From Macromonas nakdongensis (GTDB taxonomy: Bacteria > Pseudomonadota > Gammaproteobacteria > Burkholderiales > Burkholderiaceae_C), in NCBI RefSeq assembly GCF_002837145.1, contig NZ_NWMV01000009.1, forward strand, positions 1 to 64,000: a DNA stretch of 64,000 nt, in the 5' to 3' direction. How positions within the stretch are numbered: position 1 is the stretch's first letter; every line of letters begins with the position of its first letter. Below the pieces are notes generated by a model that saw only the letters and a program-made list of their open reading frames with translations, made no database searches and was not told the origin of the DNA. The translations under genes were made by a program, and so were the position numbers. Positions 43,187 to 51,655 of the stretch are shown here, piece after piece.

Positions 43187-43846
43187 TCACATAAAGGCTT
43201 GCACCTGGTCGTAGCCCACGGTCTGGCCGGCGCTGGTGCGCAGGGTCATCGCGCCGTCGCTCATGCCCACGGCCTCGACCCGCTGGGGCGAGAGGGTCGT
43301 CACCGCCACCGCGTTCTGGCCCGAGGTGGCAGTCACGCGGAAGGTCCCGACGGTGGCGGGGTCGATGCCGTTGGCGTTCCAGTCGAAGAATTGCTGGCCG
43401 GCCGCCTGTGCGCCGAGCCGCAGGGTGCCCAGCAGGTTGCCGGCCTTGCCCATCACGTCCACGGTCACGCTGTCGGCGCTGCTGGCCAGGCTGAAAGCGC
43501 CATGGCCCACGCCGGCGTCGTCAAAGCTCAGCCGGTTGCCCGCCACCAGCACCTCGCGCCCCACCAGCGAGGCACCCTGCATCGCCTGCAAGGCGGCAAA
43601 CTGGGTGCCCATGCCCTTGAGCGTCTCGTTCAGCTGCTGGATGCCCGTCACCGTGTTGATCTGCGCCATCTGCGAGGTCATCTGGGCGTTGTCCATGGGG
43701 TTGAGCGGGTCCTGGTTCTGCAACTGGGCCACGAACAGGTTGAGGAAGCGCTCCTGCGCCGCCGCCGGGTCGGTGTTGGCGGCGGTGCTGCCGCCAGCGG
43801 CGTTGTAGGCGTTGATCTGGTCGTTGGTCAGGGCGGTCATGTACAT
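43187..43846 (-). CDS. flgD: Flagellar hook capping protein
   Basis: Hook cap, 219 residues, needed to polymerise FlgE and left out of the finished organelle. N-terminal scaffold FLNLFVAQLQNQDPLNPMDNAQMTSQMAQINTV (in part) is the FlgD signature; FlgD Ig and TUDOR-like domains follow from about residue 85. The first ATG at 43846 has GGAG six bases upstream; a second in-frame ATG lies two codons in. Sits between flgC and flgE. Confidence 0.94.
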   Translation of the reverse strand: MYMTALTNDQINAYNAAGGSTAANTDPAAAQERFLNLFVAQLQNQDPLNPMDNAQMTSQMAQINTVTGIQQLNETLKGMGTQFAALQAMQGASLVGREVLVAGNRLSFDDAGVGHGAFSLASSADSVTVDVMGKAGNLLGTLRLGAQAAGQQFFDWNANGIDPATVGTFRVTATSGQNAVAVTTLSPQRVEAVGMSDGAMTLRTSAGQTVGYDQVQAFM

Positions 43847-43865
43847 GGTTGGCTCCGGCGCGGGC

Positions 43866-44273
43866 TCACTGGCCCATCTGCAAGGTCTTGAGCATCAGCG
43901 TCTTGGCGGTGTTCATCACCTCGACGTTGTTCTGGTACGAGCGCGACGCCGAGATCATGTTGACCATCTCCTCCACCGGGTTCACGTTGGAATGGGTCAC
44001 ATAGCCCTGAGCGTCGGCCTGGGGGTGCTGCGGGCTGAACTCGCGGCGGTTGGGCGCAGCGCTTTCCACCACGTTGACCACCTTCACACCGGCCGAGGCC
44101 TGACCGTTGCCCATGGGCACGGTCTGGAACATCACCTGGCGCGCCTTGTAGGCCTGGCCGTCAGGACCGGCGACCGCATCGGCGTTGGCCAGGTTGCTGG
44201 CCACGGTGTTCAGGCGCTGGGCCTGCGCACTGATGGCGCTGCCCGAGACGTTGAAAATGTTGAACATCGACAC
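43866..44273 (-). CDS. flgC: Flagellar proximal rod protein FlgC
   Basis: Proximal rod subunit of 135 residues, normal length. N-terminal FNVSGSAISAQAQRLNTVASNLANADAV, YKARQVMFQT, and the C-terminal SNVNPVEEMVNMISASRSYQNNVEVMNTAKTLMLKTLQM (in part) are typical. Follows flgB by 11 bp and precedes flgD by 19 bp. Confidence 0.97.
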   Translation of the reverse strand: MSMFNIFNVSGSAISAQAQRLNTVASNLANADAVAGPDGQAYKARQVMFQTVPMGNGQASAGVKVVNVVESAAPNRREFSPQHPQADAQGYVTHSNVNPVEEMVNMISASRSYQNNVEVMNTAKTLMLKTLQMGQ

Positions 44274-44284
44274 GATCCCACTCC

Positions 44285-44701
44285 TTATTGGCCCTGGATG
44301 GCCGCGAGCATGGTCTTGACGTGACCGTTGATGAAACGCAGGGTCGATTCGTACTGGATGGCGTTTTCGGTGAAGTTCGCGCGCTGTTGATCCAGATCGA
44401 CGCTGTTCCCGTCCAGACTGGGCTGGGTCTGCACCGTGTAGTCGGCCTTCACCTGCTCGCTCACCCCGCCCTGGCTGCTCCAGGTGCGCAGGTGGCCGGC
44501 GTCGTTGCCGGCCAGGGCACCGCGGCCGCTGCCGGCCCGATCCATCACGTCGCGCAAGGCGGCGTCGAACTTGAAGTCGCGCGCCACATAGCCCGGCGTG
44601 TCGGCGTTGGCGATGTTGCTGGCAATCACCTGCTGGCGGTGCGCGCGCAACTGCAGCACGCTGGAGAACTGCTCCATCCGATTCGTCAGCTGTTCAAACA
44701 T
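44285..44701 (-). CDS. flgB: Flagellar basal-body rod protein FlgB
   Basis: First gene of the leftward rod-hook operon, a 138-residue proximal rod subunit. N-terminal VLQLRAHRQQVIASNIANADTPGYVARDFKFD (in part) and end QRANFTENAIQYESTLRFINGHVKTMLAAI (in part) define FlgB. The open frame continues upstream but the ATG at 44701 matches the family start. Promoter region is the 152-bp gap shared with flgA. Confidence 0.97.
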   Translation of the reverse strand: MFEQLTNRMEQFSSVLQLRAHRQQVIASNIANADTPGYVARDFKFDAALRDVMDRAGSGRGALAGNDAGHLRTWSSQGGVSEQVKADYTVQTQPSLDGNSVDLDQQRANFTENAIQYESTLRFINGHVKTMLAAIQGQ

Positions 44702-44853
44702 GAGCACCTCCAGAACTTGCGGTGCCAGGACACCATGCCCCGGTGGAGTGATTGTCAAAAACTTGAGCGTTTTCAATCCCCCAAATAAGCCGGCCCCGGC
44801 CCGGCATTTCCGCGCTTTGCCGGCCGCCCCGGGGGCTACAGTCGGTCCCCAAG
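44702..44853. promoter_or_regulatory. Divergent flgB-flgA promoter region with a FlhDC-like half-site
   Basis: The minus strand reads GCTTATTTGGGGGATT (about 44771-44790), six of eight and four of five matches to one arm of the FlhDC consensus CGYTATTT-N2/3-SCRTT; the second arm is unclear. TTGACA on the same strand (44753-44758) could be the flgB -35, but the -10 17 nt on is poor. No sigma-54 -24/-12 pair is seen. FlhDC control is therefore suggested, not shown. Confidence 0.35.
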
Positions 44854-45591
44854 ATGTCACACCGTGCCCGCCTTTCCCACCGACCCACGCCCGCCCACCG
44901 CTGGGCCTGGGCGGTGGCGTGTGCGGGCTGGGCCACCCTGGCCCCACCGGCCCAGGCCAACCCGTCCTGGAACGCCGAGGCCCAGCAATGGATCGCGCAG
45001 CAGCTGGCGGCAGAAGCTCCGGCCGCCCTGCCGTTGCGCCCCGAGGTGACGGTGGGCCAACTCGACAGCCGGCTGCAACTGGCCCCCTGCGCCCGCGTCG
45101 AACCCTACCTCCCCACGGGCACACGCCTCTGGGGGCGCAGCCGCATCGGGCTGCGCTGCGTCCAGGGGCCGGTGCTCTGGAACGTGTTCCTGCCCATCAC
45201 CGTCAAGGCCTGGGGCCCGGCCTGGGTGGTGCGCCAGCCCATCGCCCGCGGCACTGCGCTGGAAGCGTCCCAGTTCGAAGCCACCGAGGTCGACTGGGCC
45301 GAGGGCGGCGCTCCGGTCCTGGCCCGCCCCGAAGACTGGATCGGTCAGCAGGCGGACCGCGCACTGGCGCCCGGCCAGGTGCTGCGCAAAGGCATGGTCA
45401 GCGTGGCGCAGGCCTTTGCCGCCGGCACCCAGGTGCGCGTGCGCGTCCAAGGCAATGGCTTCACCCTGATGGCCACCGGGGCCGCCATCACCCACGGCTA
45501 TGTGGGCGAAACCGCGCGGGTGCGCATGCCCAACCGCAAGATCCTGAGCGGCACCGTGCGCAACGCCGACACGGTGGACATCTCGCTCTGA
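44854..45591 (+). CDS. flgA: Flagellar P-ring assembly chaperone
   Basis: Periplasmic chaperone of 245 residues for FlgI. The signal sequence has a long polar start and hydrophobic core (AWAVACAGWATLAPPAQA). The SAF-type C-terminal module VTQAF-like (VSVAQAFAAGTQVRVRVQGNGFTLMATGAA) and terminal RNADTVDISL are the conserved FlgA region. Divergent from flgB and followed, after 157 bp holding a sigma-28 promoter, by flgM. Confidence 0.93.
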   Translation: MSHRARLSHRPTPAHRWAWAVACAGWATLAPPAQANPSWNAEAQQWIAQQLAAEAPAALPLRPEVTVGQLDSRLQLAPCARVEPYLPTGTRLWGRSRIGLRCVQGPVLWNVFLPITVKAWGPAWVVRQPIARGTALEASQFEATEVDWAEGGAPVLARPEDWIGQQADRALAPGQVLRKGMVSVAQAFAAGTQVRVRVQGNGFTLMATGAAITHGYVGETARVRMPNRKILSGTVRNADTVDISL

Positions 45592-45682
45592 GGCGTTGCC
45601 GGGCGCCCTCCGCCCGCCATTGACTGTCGGATTCTGCCCACACCCGGGGTTTTCGACCGCGCCACTTTTTTGAAAAAAGGGG

Positions 45683-45709
45683 TAAAGTCCCTCCATCAAT
45701 GGTCGATAA
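45683..45709 (+). promoter_or_regulatory. Sigma-28 (FliA) promoter of flgM
   Basis: TAAAGTCC-N11-GTCGATAA, seven of eight at the -10 and TAAAG at the -35 of the FliA consensus (TAAAGTTT-N11-GCCGATAA). It lies 40 bp before flgM, so flgM and flgN are class III genes. Confidence 0.9.
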
Positions 45710-45748
45710 CTCTCCCAAAGGCCCGTCACTGGGCACCTGGAGAGCGTC

Positions 45749-46102
45749 ATGAAACTCGGAAACCTGCCGGAAAAGCCCCTCAACAACCTGTCTGCTGGCC
45801 CCAACAAGCCCGCAGACGGTGCGGCCGCATCCGTTCAAAGCACCGACACCGCTGCCGCTGCCCAAACCGCCAGCGTGGCGGTCAAGTTGTCGGCCGTGAC
45901 GCAGACCATGACCAACGGCGTGGCCCGCTCCGGCACAGACGTGTTCAACGCCGAAAAAGTGGAGGCCATGCGCGCCGCCATTGCCAACGGCTCCTTCTCG
46001 GTCAACGCCGAAGCCATTGCCGACAAGCTGCTGGGCAACGCCCGTGAAATGCTGAGCGTGGCCAGCGCCTCCTCGGGCAACGACCGCAGCGCCCCCGTCT
46101 GA
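45749..46102 (+). CDS. flgM: Anti-sigma-28 factor
   Basis: A 117-residue FlgM that binds FliA until the hook is finished and is then exported. The C-terminal part FNAEKVEAMRAAIANGSFSVNAEAIADKLLGNAREML (in part) is the FliA-binding helices; the first half is Ala/Thr-rich and disordered as usual. Directly downstream of the sigma-28 promoter, so FliA and FlgM form a feedback loop; fliA itself lies 0.5 kb to the right, convergent. Confidence 0.95.
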   Translation: MKLGNLPEKPLNNLSAGPNKPADGAAASVQSTDTAAAAQTASVAVKLSAVTQTMTNGVARSGTDVFNAEKVEAMRAAIANGSFSVNAEAIADKLLGNAREMLSVASASSGNDRSAPV

Positions 46103-46124
46103 GGCGCGGTCGCCCCCTGTCTCC

Positions 46125-46517
46125 ATGACGCAGCCCGACTGGTCGCCCAGCCTGGAACAACTGGACACCCTGGACCAGCACTTGGAGCGCGCCTTGCAGG
46201 CCGCGCTGGACAGCGTGCGGCTCGGCACCGCCGACGCCCTGGTGCAGTGCTGCGCCGAACTGGGCCCGGCCCTGCAGCAGGCCCTGCCCACCCTGGCCCA
46301 GGCCATCCAATGGGGCGAGCCCCCGACCGCCTTCCGCGTGAAATTGCAGGCCTTGCAAAAACGCCTGGAACTGTTGCAGCAAACCCAGGCCCGGCTGGCT
46401 GCCAGCAACCAGCAAGCCCTGGGGCTGCTGTTCCCGACCGACCAGATCCAGGCCTACAGCCGCCTGGGCCCAGCGCGCGGCCCGGGCCTGGGCAGCGCCG
46501 CCTACCTCAAGGCCTGA
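46125..46517 (+). CDS. flgN: Flagellar protein FlgN (hook-associated protein chaperone)
   Basis: An all-alpha, Gln/Leu-rich cytosolic protein of 130 residues, size and place (22 bp behind flgM) of FlgN, the export chaperone for FlgK and FlgL. The sequence itself is weakly conserved in this family; coiled-coil heptads at about 15-60 and 68-105 (LQALQKRLELLQQTQARL) fit. Ends before a terminator shared with fliA. Confidence 0.75.
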   Translation: MTQPDWSPSLEQLDTLDQHLERALQAALDSVRLGTADALVQCCAELGPALQQALPTLAQAIQWGEPPTAFRVKLQALQKRLELLQQTQARLAASNQQALGLLFPTDQIQAYSRLGPARGPGLGSAAYLKA

Positions 46518-46537
46518 GAACCCCCGACCCCAACACG

Positions 46538-46566
46538 AACAGGCCCACTCGGGGCCTGTTCTGTTT
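46538..46566 (+). terminator. Intrinsic terminator between flgN and fliA
   Basis: Stem AACAGGCCC / GGGCCTGTT (loop ACTCG) followed by CTGTTT. The T run is short, so efficiency may be moderate. It lies in the 95-bp convergent gap. Confidence 0.7.
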
Positions 46567-46612
46567 GGGCACTCAAGGGCCATGCCGCAGGAGCGGCGCA
46601 CAGGCGCGGCGT

Positions 46613-47332
46613 TCAGTGCTCGCGCAAACGGGCCCGCAAACGCGCGATCGACTGGCTGTGCAACTGGCTCACGCGCGACTCGGTCACGCCCAGCACCGCC
46701 GCAATTTCCTTCAGGTTCATGTCGTGCTCGTAGTACATGCTCATCACGTACTGCTCGCGCTCGGGCAGCTTGTTGATCGCCTCGATCAGCGCGCTGCGCA
46801 TGCGGTGGTCGCCCAACAGGGCTTGCGGGTCCGACTGCGCATCGGCCGGCAGGTAGCGGTCGAGGAAATTGTCCTCCTCGTCGCCCTTGGCCGACAGGTC
46901 TTCCAGATACACCAGCTGGGTGCCGCGCACCCGCGCCAGGGTTTCCTGGTAATCGGCCAGGCTCATGCCCAGTTCGTCGGCGATTTCCGACTCCTTGGGG
47001 CTGCGCGACAGGCGCTGCTCCAGCCGCTGCACCGCGTGTTCGATGTCTTTCTGCAGCTTGCGCGAGCCGCGCGACATCCAGTCGCCATCGCGCAGCTCGT
47101 CGAGCATGGCGCCGCGGATGCGCTGGCTGGCGAAGGTCTCGAACTGCACGCCCTGTGAGGGCTCGAAGCGGGCCAAGGCCTCGGTCAGGCCGATCATGCC
47201 AACCTGGATCAGGTCGTCCACCTCGACGCTGGCGGGCAGCTTGGCGATCATGTGGTGCGCCAGGCGGTGCACCAGCGGGCTGTATTGACGGAGTTGGGCG
47301 TCCCGGTCAAGCGTGCCTTTGGCGGTGTACAT
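46613..47332 (-). CDS. fliA: RNA polymerase sigma factor FliA (sigma-28)
   Basis: Flagellar sigma factor of 239 residues, the E. coli length, when the ATG at 47332 (CGGAG six bases upstream) is used; the frame opens 20 codons earlier. Region 2 has YSPLVHRLAHHMIAKLPASVEVDDLIQVGMIGL (in part) and ALARFEPSQGVQFETFASQRIRGAMLDELRDGDW (in part); region 4 ends VTESRVSQLHSQSIARLRARL. It overlaps the preceding FlhG-like gene by 26 bases, so coupling is likely. It should read the flgM and motA promoters here. Confidence 0.97.
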   Translation of the reverse strand: MYTAKGTLDRDAQLRQYSPLVHRLAHHMIAKLPASVEVDDLIQVGMIGLTEALARFEPSQGVQFETFASQRIRGAMLDELRDGDWMSRGSRKLQKDIEHAVQRLEQRLSRSPKESEIADELGMSLADYQETLARVRGTQLVYLEDLSAKGDEEDNFLDRYLPADAQSDPQALLGDHRMRSALIEAINKLPEREQYVMSMYYEHDMNLKEIAAVLGVTESRVSQLHSQSIARLRARLREH

Positions 47333-48035
47333 CTGGAACTCCGATGGTCTGATCGGCTGGGGTCGGGCAACGCGGGGCGCAGGTGTCATCATGGGCTCGG
47401 GTCTCGAATTCGTCGATCATCAGTGCGCTGTCGAGCAGTTTGAGCCAGCCCGATTCGGCCAGCCGACTGCCCAGGCTCCCGTGCCTGCTGGGATGATACC
47501 CCAGCGGCCAGACCGCGGGAACCCAGCCCAGGCGGCGTTCGCAGGTGTCGCGCAAAGCCTCGCGCACCTGCGCCAACCGGGCCGTGCCCTGCGGTTCGAT
47601 GGCCATGTCCAGCAGCAGCACGATGGCCTGCAGGGCCGCAGCCTGCTGCAGCACCTTGACCGCGTTGTAGGCGCCCACCAGGGCGCTGGGCGCCTCGGTC
47701 AGCGCCACCAAGGGGCGCGCCTGGCTGTCGGCCAGCAGGGTGCTCAGGGCCGCCAGCGGGGCGTGCCACAGCACCACGCTGCCCGGCGGCACCCCCTCCA
47801 GCCAGCGCCGCAGCACGGCCCGGTGACCGGCACGGGCGTCGGCCACCGCCAGGCCGTGGGCACCTTCAAGCACCACCACCGGCAGTTCCAGCGCCTGGAA
47901 GCCCTGCTCCAGCCGCCACAGCAGTTCGAGCGATCGCTCGTCGTCGGCGCTGGCCACCACCGGCAGCACCCGGATCGGTGGCCGCAGCTCCAGGGCCTGC
48001 AGGCCGTGGGCCTGATCGCAGACGGTCTCAAGCAT
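47307..48035 (-). CDS. FlhG/MinD-like protein without a P-loop
   Basis: In the place of flhG, between flhF (overlap eight bases) and fliA (overlap 26 bases), lies a 242-residue protein. It has the MinD-like tail seen in FlhG (VALTEAPSALVGAYNAVKVL matches the TTPEPT-DAYALIKVL stretch) and a VLPVVASADD strand start, but no GKGGVGKT/Walker A: the expected site reads VVLEGAHGLAVAD. So it probably neither binds nor hydrolyses ATP. A role in flagellar number control through FlhF is inferred. The ATG three codons upstream (48044) is also possible. Confidence 0.8.
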   Translation of the reverse strand: MLETVCDQAHGLQALELRPPIRVLPVVASADDERSLELLWRLEQGFQALELPVVVLEGAHGLAVADARAGHRAVLRRWLEGVPPGSVVLWHAPLAALSTLLADSQARPLVALTEAPSALVGAYNAVKVLQQAAALQAIVLLLDMAIEPQGTARLAQVREALRDTCERRLGWVPAVWPLGYHPSRHGSLGSRLAESGWLKLLDSALMIDEFETRAHDDTCAPRCPTPADQTIGVPDVHRQRHA

Positions 48036-49533
48036 GCCAGGCATCCAGTTGCACGCCGGGCTGCACCGGGTCGGTGAAGAACAGCGCCAGCTCGCTGGCC
48101 TGCGGGTCCTGGGCGGATTTGCCACTGCTGCCCATGCTCATGCGCACCAGGGCCGCCGCGTCGGGACGCTGCCAGTCTTCGGGCACGCGCTGGCCGGTGC
48201 ACAGGCCGCGCAGCACGACTTGGTGGCGGATCAGCGCGTCCACCGCCGGGCCCAGCTTGGCGGCCTCGTCCACCTTGGACAGGACGACGCCGTGCAAGCC
48301 GCTGTCCTTGTACGCGCCGAACACCTCGTCCAGGGTGTCGCCGTGGGCACCGGCGTTGAGCACCAGCAGCTTCTTGATGCTCGGGCTGGCCAGCAGCTCC
48401 ATCATTTCCTGGATGCGCGGGTCCTTTTGGCCGAGGCCGGCGGTGTCGATGATGACCATGCGCTTGTTCGCCAGCAGCTCCAGCAGGTCCTGCAGGGCGG
48501 CGCGGTCGTGGGCCAGGTGGGCCACCACGCCGAGCATGCGGCCGTAGGTGCGCAGCTGTTCGTAACCGGCCACGCGGTAGGTGTCCAGCGTGATCAGGCC
48601 GACGCTGTTGGCGCCGTAGGCCTTGACGCACTGGGCGGCGAGCTTGGCGGCGGTGGTGGTTTTGCCCACACCGGTCGAGCCGATCAGGGCGAACACGCCG
48701 CCTTCGTCGCACAGGGCGCCGGCGTCGCGGGTGGTTTTCAGGTTGCGGGCCAGCACCTCCTGCACCCAGCGGAACGCATCGGCGGCGCCGTACTGCTCGG
48801 GCAGGCGCTCCATCACGGCGCGCGCCACGGTGGGCGAATAGCCGGAACGGATGAGCTTGAGCATCAGGTTGGACTGGATCGGGTCCTGCTTGGCCTGCCC
48901 CAGCCAGGCCAGGGTGTTGAAGCGCTCTTCCATCAGCGCCTTGAGGCCGTTGATCTGTTCGGCCAGGCGGGCGCCAGCCGGGGTTTCGGGCACCGCGGCG
49001 CCCTTGGCTTTGGACGCCGCCGGGGCGGCCGTGGGGCGGCCGAAGGGCAGGCTCATCGCGTCATCCGGCGCTGCCGCCGGGGCATTGCGGGGAGAGGCCA
49101 CCGGGCGGGTTGGCGCCGCACTGGCCACGGGGCGTGCCGCCGGCTTGCACGCCACCGCCTCGGTGCCCTGCAAGGCCTCGCGGCGCTTGCGCAGCATGCG
49201 TTCGCGCACATAGTCCTGGAACGACAGGGTGCTCATGGCCAGGGTTTCGGTGTCCTGCGCCACGCTGCTACCGGCCGACACCGGGGGCAGTTGTTGGGCG
49301 GCACGTTGCTGCAGGCTCATGCCAGCGGGGCGTTCGGCGCGCGGGCCAGCCACCGGAGCCGTCGGCGGCTGGTGCGTCGTCAGGGTCGCCAGGTGCTCCT
49401 CGGCGGTGGCGACCACCTCGAAGCCCTGCTCGGTCGAGCGGCTCGACAAAATCACCGCGCTGTCGCCGAAGGCGGCTTTGGCCTGGGCCATGGCTTCGCG
49501 CGAATTGGAGGCAATAAAGCGTTGGGCGTTCAT
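48028..49533 (-). CDS. flhF: Flagellar SRP-like GTPase
   Basis: A 501-residue SRP-GTPase that sets flagellar site and number. Its N-terminal part FIASNSREAMAQAKAAFGDSAVILSSR is typical. The NG domain has the P-loop ALIGSTGVGKTTTAAKLAA, G3 IIDTAGLGQ, and G4 LSKVDEAAKLG. An Ala/Pro-rich linker (about 90-180) joins them. Overlaps flhA at its start (ATGA) and the FlhG-like gene at its stop. Confidence 0.96.
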   Translation of the reverse strand: MNAQRFIASNSREAMAQAKAAFGDSAVILSSRSTEQGFEVVATAEEHLATLTTHQPPTAPVAGPRAERPAGMSLQQRAAQQLPPVSAGSSVAQDTETLAMSTLSFQDYVRERMLRKRREALQGTEAVACKPAARPVASAAPTRPVASPRNAPAAAPDDAMSLPFGRPTAAPAASKAKGAAVPETPAGARLAEQINGLKALMEERFNTLAWLGQAKQDPIQSNLMLKLIRSGYSPTVARAVMERLPEQYGAADAFRWVQEVLARNLKTTRDAGALCDEGGVFALIGSTGVGKTTTAAKLAAQCVKAYGANSVGLITLDTYRVAGYEQLRTYGRMLGVVAHLAHDRAALQDLLELLANKRMVIIDTAGLGQKDPRIQEMMELLASPSIKKLLVLNAGAHGDTLDEVFGAYKDSGLHGVVLSKVDEAAKLGPAVDALIRHQVVLRGLCTGQRVPEDWQRPDAAALVRMSMGSSGKSAQDPQASELALFFTDPVQPGVQLDAWHA

Positions 49534-51632
49534 GCGGGTTCTCCCAGGATCGGGCCGATCCGGATCAGGTGGGTCTCAGGAATTTCGCTGTGCGCCAGCA
49601 CTTGCAGGCGCGGGGCGGCACGGCGCAGCAGGCGCGCCATGGCGGAACGGATGGCGTCGGGCACCAGCAGGCAGGCGGGCACACCGGTTTCTTCTTGGCG
49701 GTTGGCCACTTTGGCGGCCGATTGGGTCAGCATGTCGGCCACGCCGGGGTCCAGGGCGGCCATGCCCTGGCCGCTCAGGGCCTGGGTCAGCAGCCGCTCC
49801 AGGCCGGGTTCGATGGCAATGACTTCCAGCTCGTTCACAGGGCCGTAGATCTGTTGCACGATGGCCGGGGCCAGGGCCTGGCGCACGCGCCGGGCCAGCT
49901 CGGCCGGGTCCTGCGCCTGGCCCGCGTGTTCGGCCAAGGCTTCGACGATGGTGCGGATGTCGCGGATGTTCACGTTCTCTTCCAGCAGCAGCTGGAGGAC
50001 TTTCTGGAACACGCCGATCGACACCATTGCAGGAACCACTTCTTCGATGAGTTTGGGGGCCAACTTCGCCACGTGCGCCACCAGCTCCTGGGTCTCGGTG
50101 CGGCTCAGCAACTTGGCGGCGTGGACTTGCATCAAGTGTGACAAATGCGTGGCCAGCACGGTCTCCGAATCAACCACGGTGTAACCCGCCATTTGTGCGT
50201 TTTCCTTCTGGCGCTCGTCGATCCAGTGCGCCGGCAGGCCAAAGGCCGGGTCGGTGGTGGCGGTGCCGATCAGCGGCGTCTTGATGTGCCCCGGATTGAT
50301 CGCCAGGTGCTGGCCGGGGAAGCACTCGCCCTCGCCCACCACCACCCCACGCAGGGTGATGCGGTAGGCGCTGGGGCGCAGCTCCAGGTTGTCGCGCACG
50401 TGCACCGCCGGCGGCAGGAAGCCCACCTCCTGCGCGAACTTCTTGCGCACGCCCTTGATGCGGGTCAGCAGGTCGCCCTGGCGGCTCTTGTCCACCAGGG
50501 GAATGAGACGGTAGCCCAGCTCCAGCCCGAGCAGGTCCACCGGCTGCAGGTCGTCCCAGGTGGCTTCGGCATCGGCCGCCGGCGCGGCCGCGGCCGCGGC
50601 CGCTTGTTGCGCCTGGACGTCCACGGCCGCGGGCTTGGCCTGCTCCCGCGCCAGCCAGTAGGCCACACCGCCGATGGCAAAGGCAAAGGTCAGGAACACC
50701 ACGTGCGGCATGCCCGGCACCACGCCCAGCAGGAACAGCACCGTGGCCGTCACCGCCAGCACCCGCGGCGACATGAACATCTGCGACACGATCTGCTGGC
50801 CCAGTTCCTCGTCTTTGCCCACGCGCGACACCACCATGGCCGCGGCCACGGAAATCAGCAGGCCCGGGATCTGCGCCACCAGCGCATCGCCCACCGCCAG
50901 CACGATGTAGTGGTCCGCCGCCTGGCCGGCCGACAGGCCGTGCTGCAGCACGCCAATGGCAAAACCCCCGACGATGTTGATCAGCAGGATCAGGATGCCG
51001 GCGATGGCGTCGCCGCGCACGAACTTGGACGCGCCGTCCATGTTGCCGAAAAAGTCGGCCTCCTCGCCCACCTCGGAGCGGCGCTTCTTCGCCTCCTGCT
51101 GGTCGATCAGGCCAGCGTTCAGGTCGGCGTCGATCGCCATCTGCTTGCCCGGCATGGCGTCCAGAGTGAAGCGAGCACCCACTTCGGCGATACGCTCGGC
51201 ACCCTTGGTGATCACCACGAAGTTGATCACCACCAGGATGACGAAGACGATCAGACCGACGGCGAAGTTACCGCCCACCAGGAAGGTGCCGAAAGCCTCG
51301 ATCACCGCACCGGCGGCGCCCGGGCCGGTGTGGCCCTCCATCAGCACCACCCGGGTCGAGGCGACGTTGAGCGACAGGCGCAGCAAGGTGGTCAGCAGCA
51401 GCACCACCGGAAAGGCCAGGAAGTCCAGCGCCCGCTTCATGTAGGCGGCCACCATCATCACCGTCAGCGACAGCGCAATGTTGAGCGTGAAAAAGGTGTC
51501 GAGCAACCAGGCCGGCAGCGGCAGCACCATCATCGACAGCACCAGCATCACCAGGATGGGCGCAGCCAGCGCCGAACCGTGGCCACGGCCCTGGCCCAGC
51601 CAGTGCTGCATCTTTTGGAGGGAGGCGTTCAT
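49530..51632 (-). CDS. flhA: Flagellar export gate protein FlhA
   Basis: Export apparatus protein of 700 residues with eight N-terminal transmembrane helices (the FHIPEP domain). LSLTVMMVAAYMKRALDFLAFPVVLLLTTLLRLSLNVASTRVVL and GDAIAGILILLINIVGGFAIG (both in part) are conserved; the cytosolic C-terminal half forms the chaperone-docking nonamer. GTG/ATG at 51632 fits. Lies 23 bp behind flhB and overlaps flhF by four bases. Confidence 0.98.
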   Translation of the reverse strand: MNASLQKMQHWLGQGRGHGSALAAPILVMLVLSMMVLPLPAWLLDTFFTLNIALSLTVMMVAAYMKRALDFLAFPVVLLLTTLLRLSLNVASTRVVLMEGHTGPGAAGAVIEAFGTFLVGGNFAVGLIVFVILVVINFVVITKGAERIAEVGARFTLDAMPGKQMAIDADLNAGLIDQQEAKKRRSEVGEEADFFGNMDGASKFVRGDAIAGILILLINIVGGFAIGVLQHGLSAGQAADHYIVLAVGDALVAQIPGLLISVAAAMVVSRVGKDEELGQQIVSQMFMSPRVLAVTATVLFLLGVVPGMPHVVFLTFAFAIGGVAYWLAREQAKPAAVDVQAQQAAAAAAAPAADAEATWDDLQPVDLLGLELGYRLIPLVDKSRQGDLLTRIKGVRKKFAQEVGFLPPAVHVRDNLELRPSAYRITLRGVVVGEGECFPGQHLAINPGHIKTPLIGTATTDPAFGLPAHWIDERQKENAQMAGYTVVDSETVLATHLSHLMQVHAAKLLSRTETQELVAHVAKLAPKLIEEVVPAMVSIGVFQKVLQLLLEENVNIRDIRTIVEALAEHAGQAQDPAELARRVRQALAPAIVQQIYGPVNELEVIAIEPGLERLLTQALSGQGMAALDPGVADMLTQSAAKVANRQEETGVPACLLVPDAIRSAMARLLRRAAPRLQVLAHSEIPETHLIRIGPILGEPA

Positions 51633-51655
51633 GCTTCAGGACTCCGGGAGCGTCT

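Noticed and set aside
44702-44853. A sigma-54 -24/-12 promoter before flgB.
   Set aside because: No TGGCAC-N5-TTGCA pair is present; a partial FlhDC half-site fits better.
47332-47392. A FliA start 20 codons further upstream.
   Set aside because: The later ATG has a good ribosome site (CGGAG) and yields exactly 239 residues, the family length.
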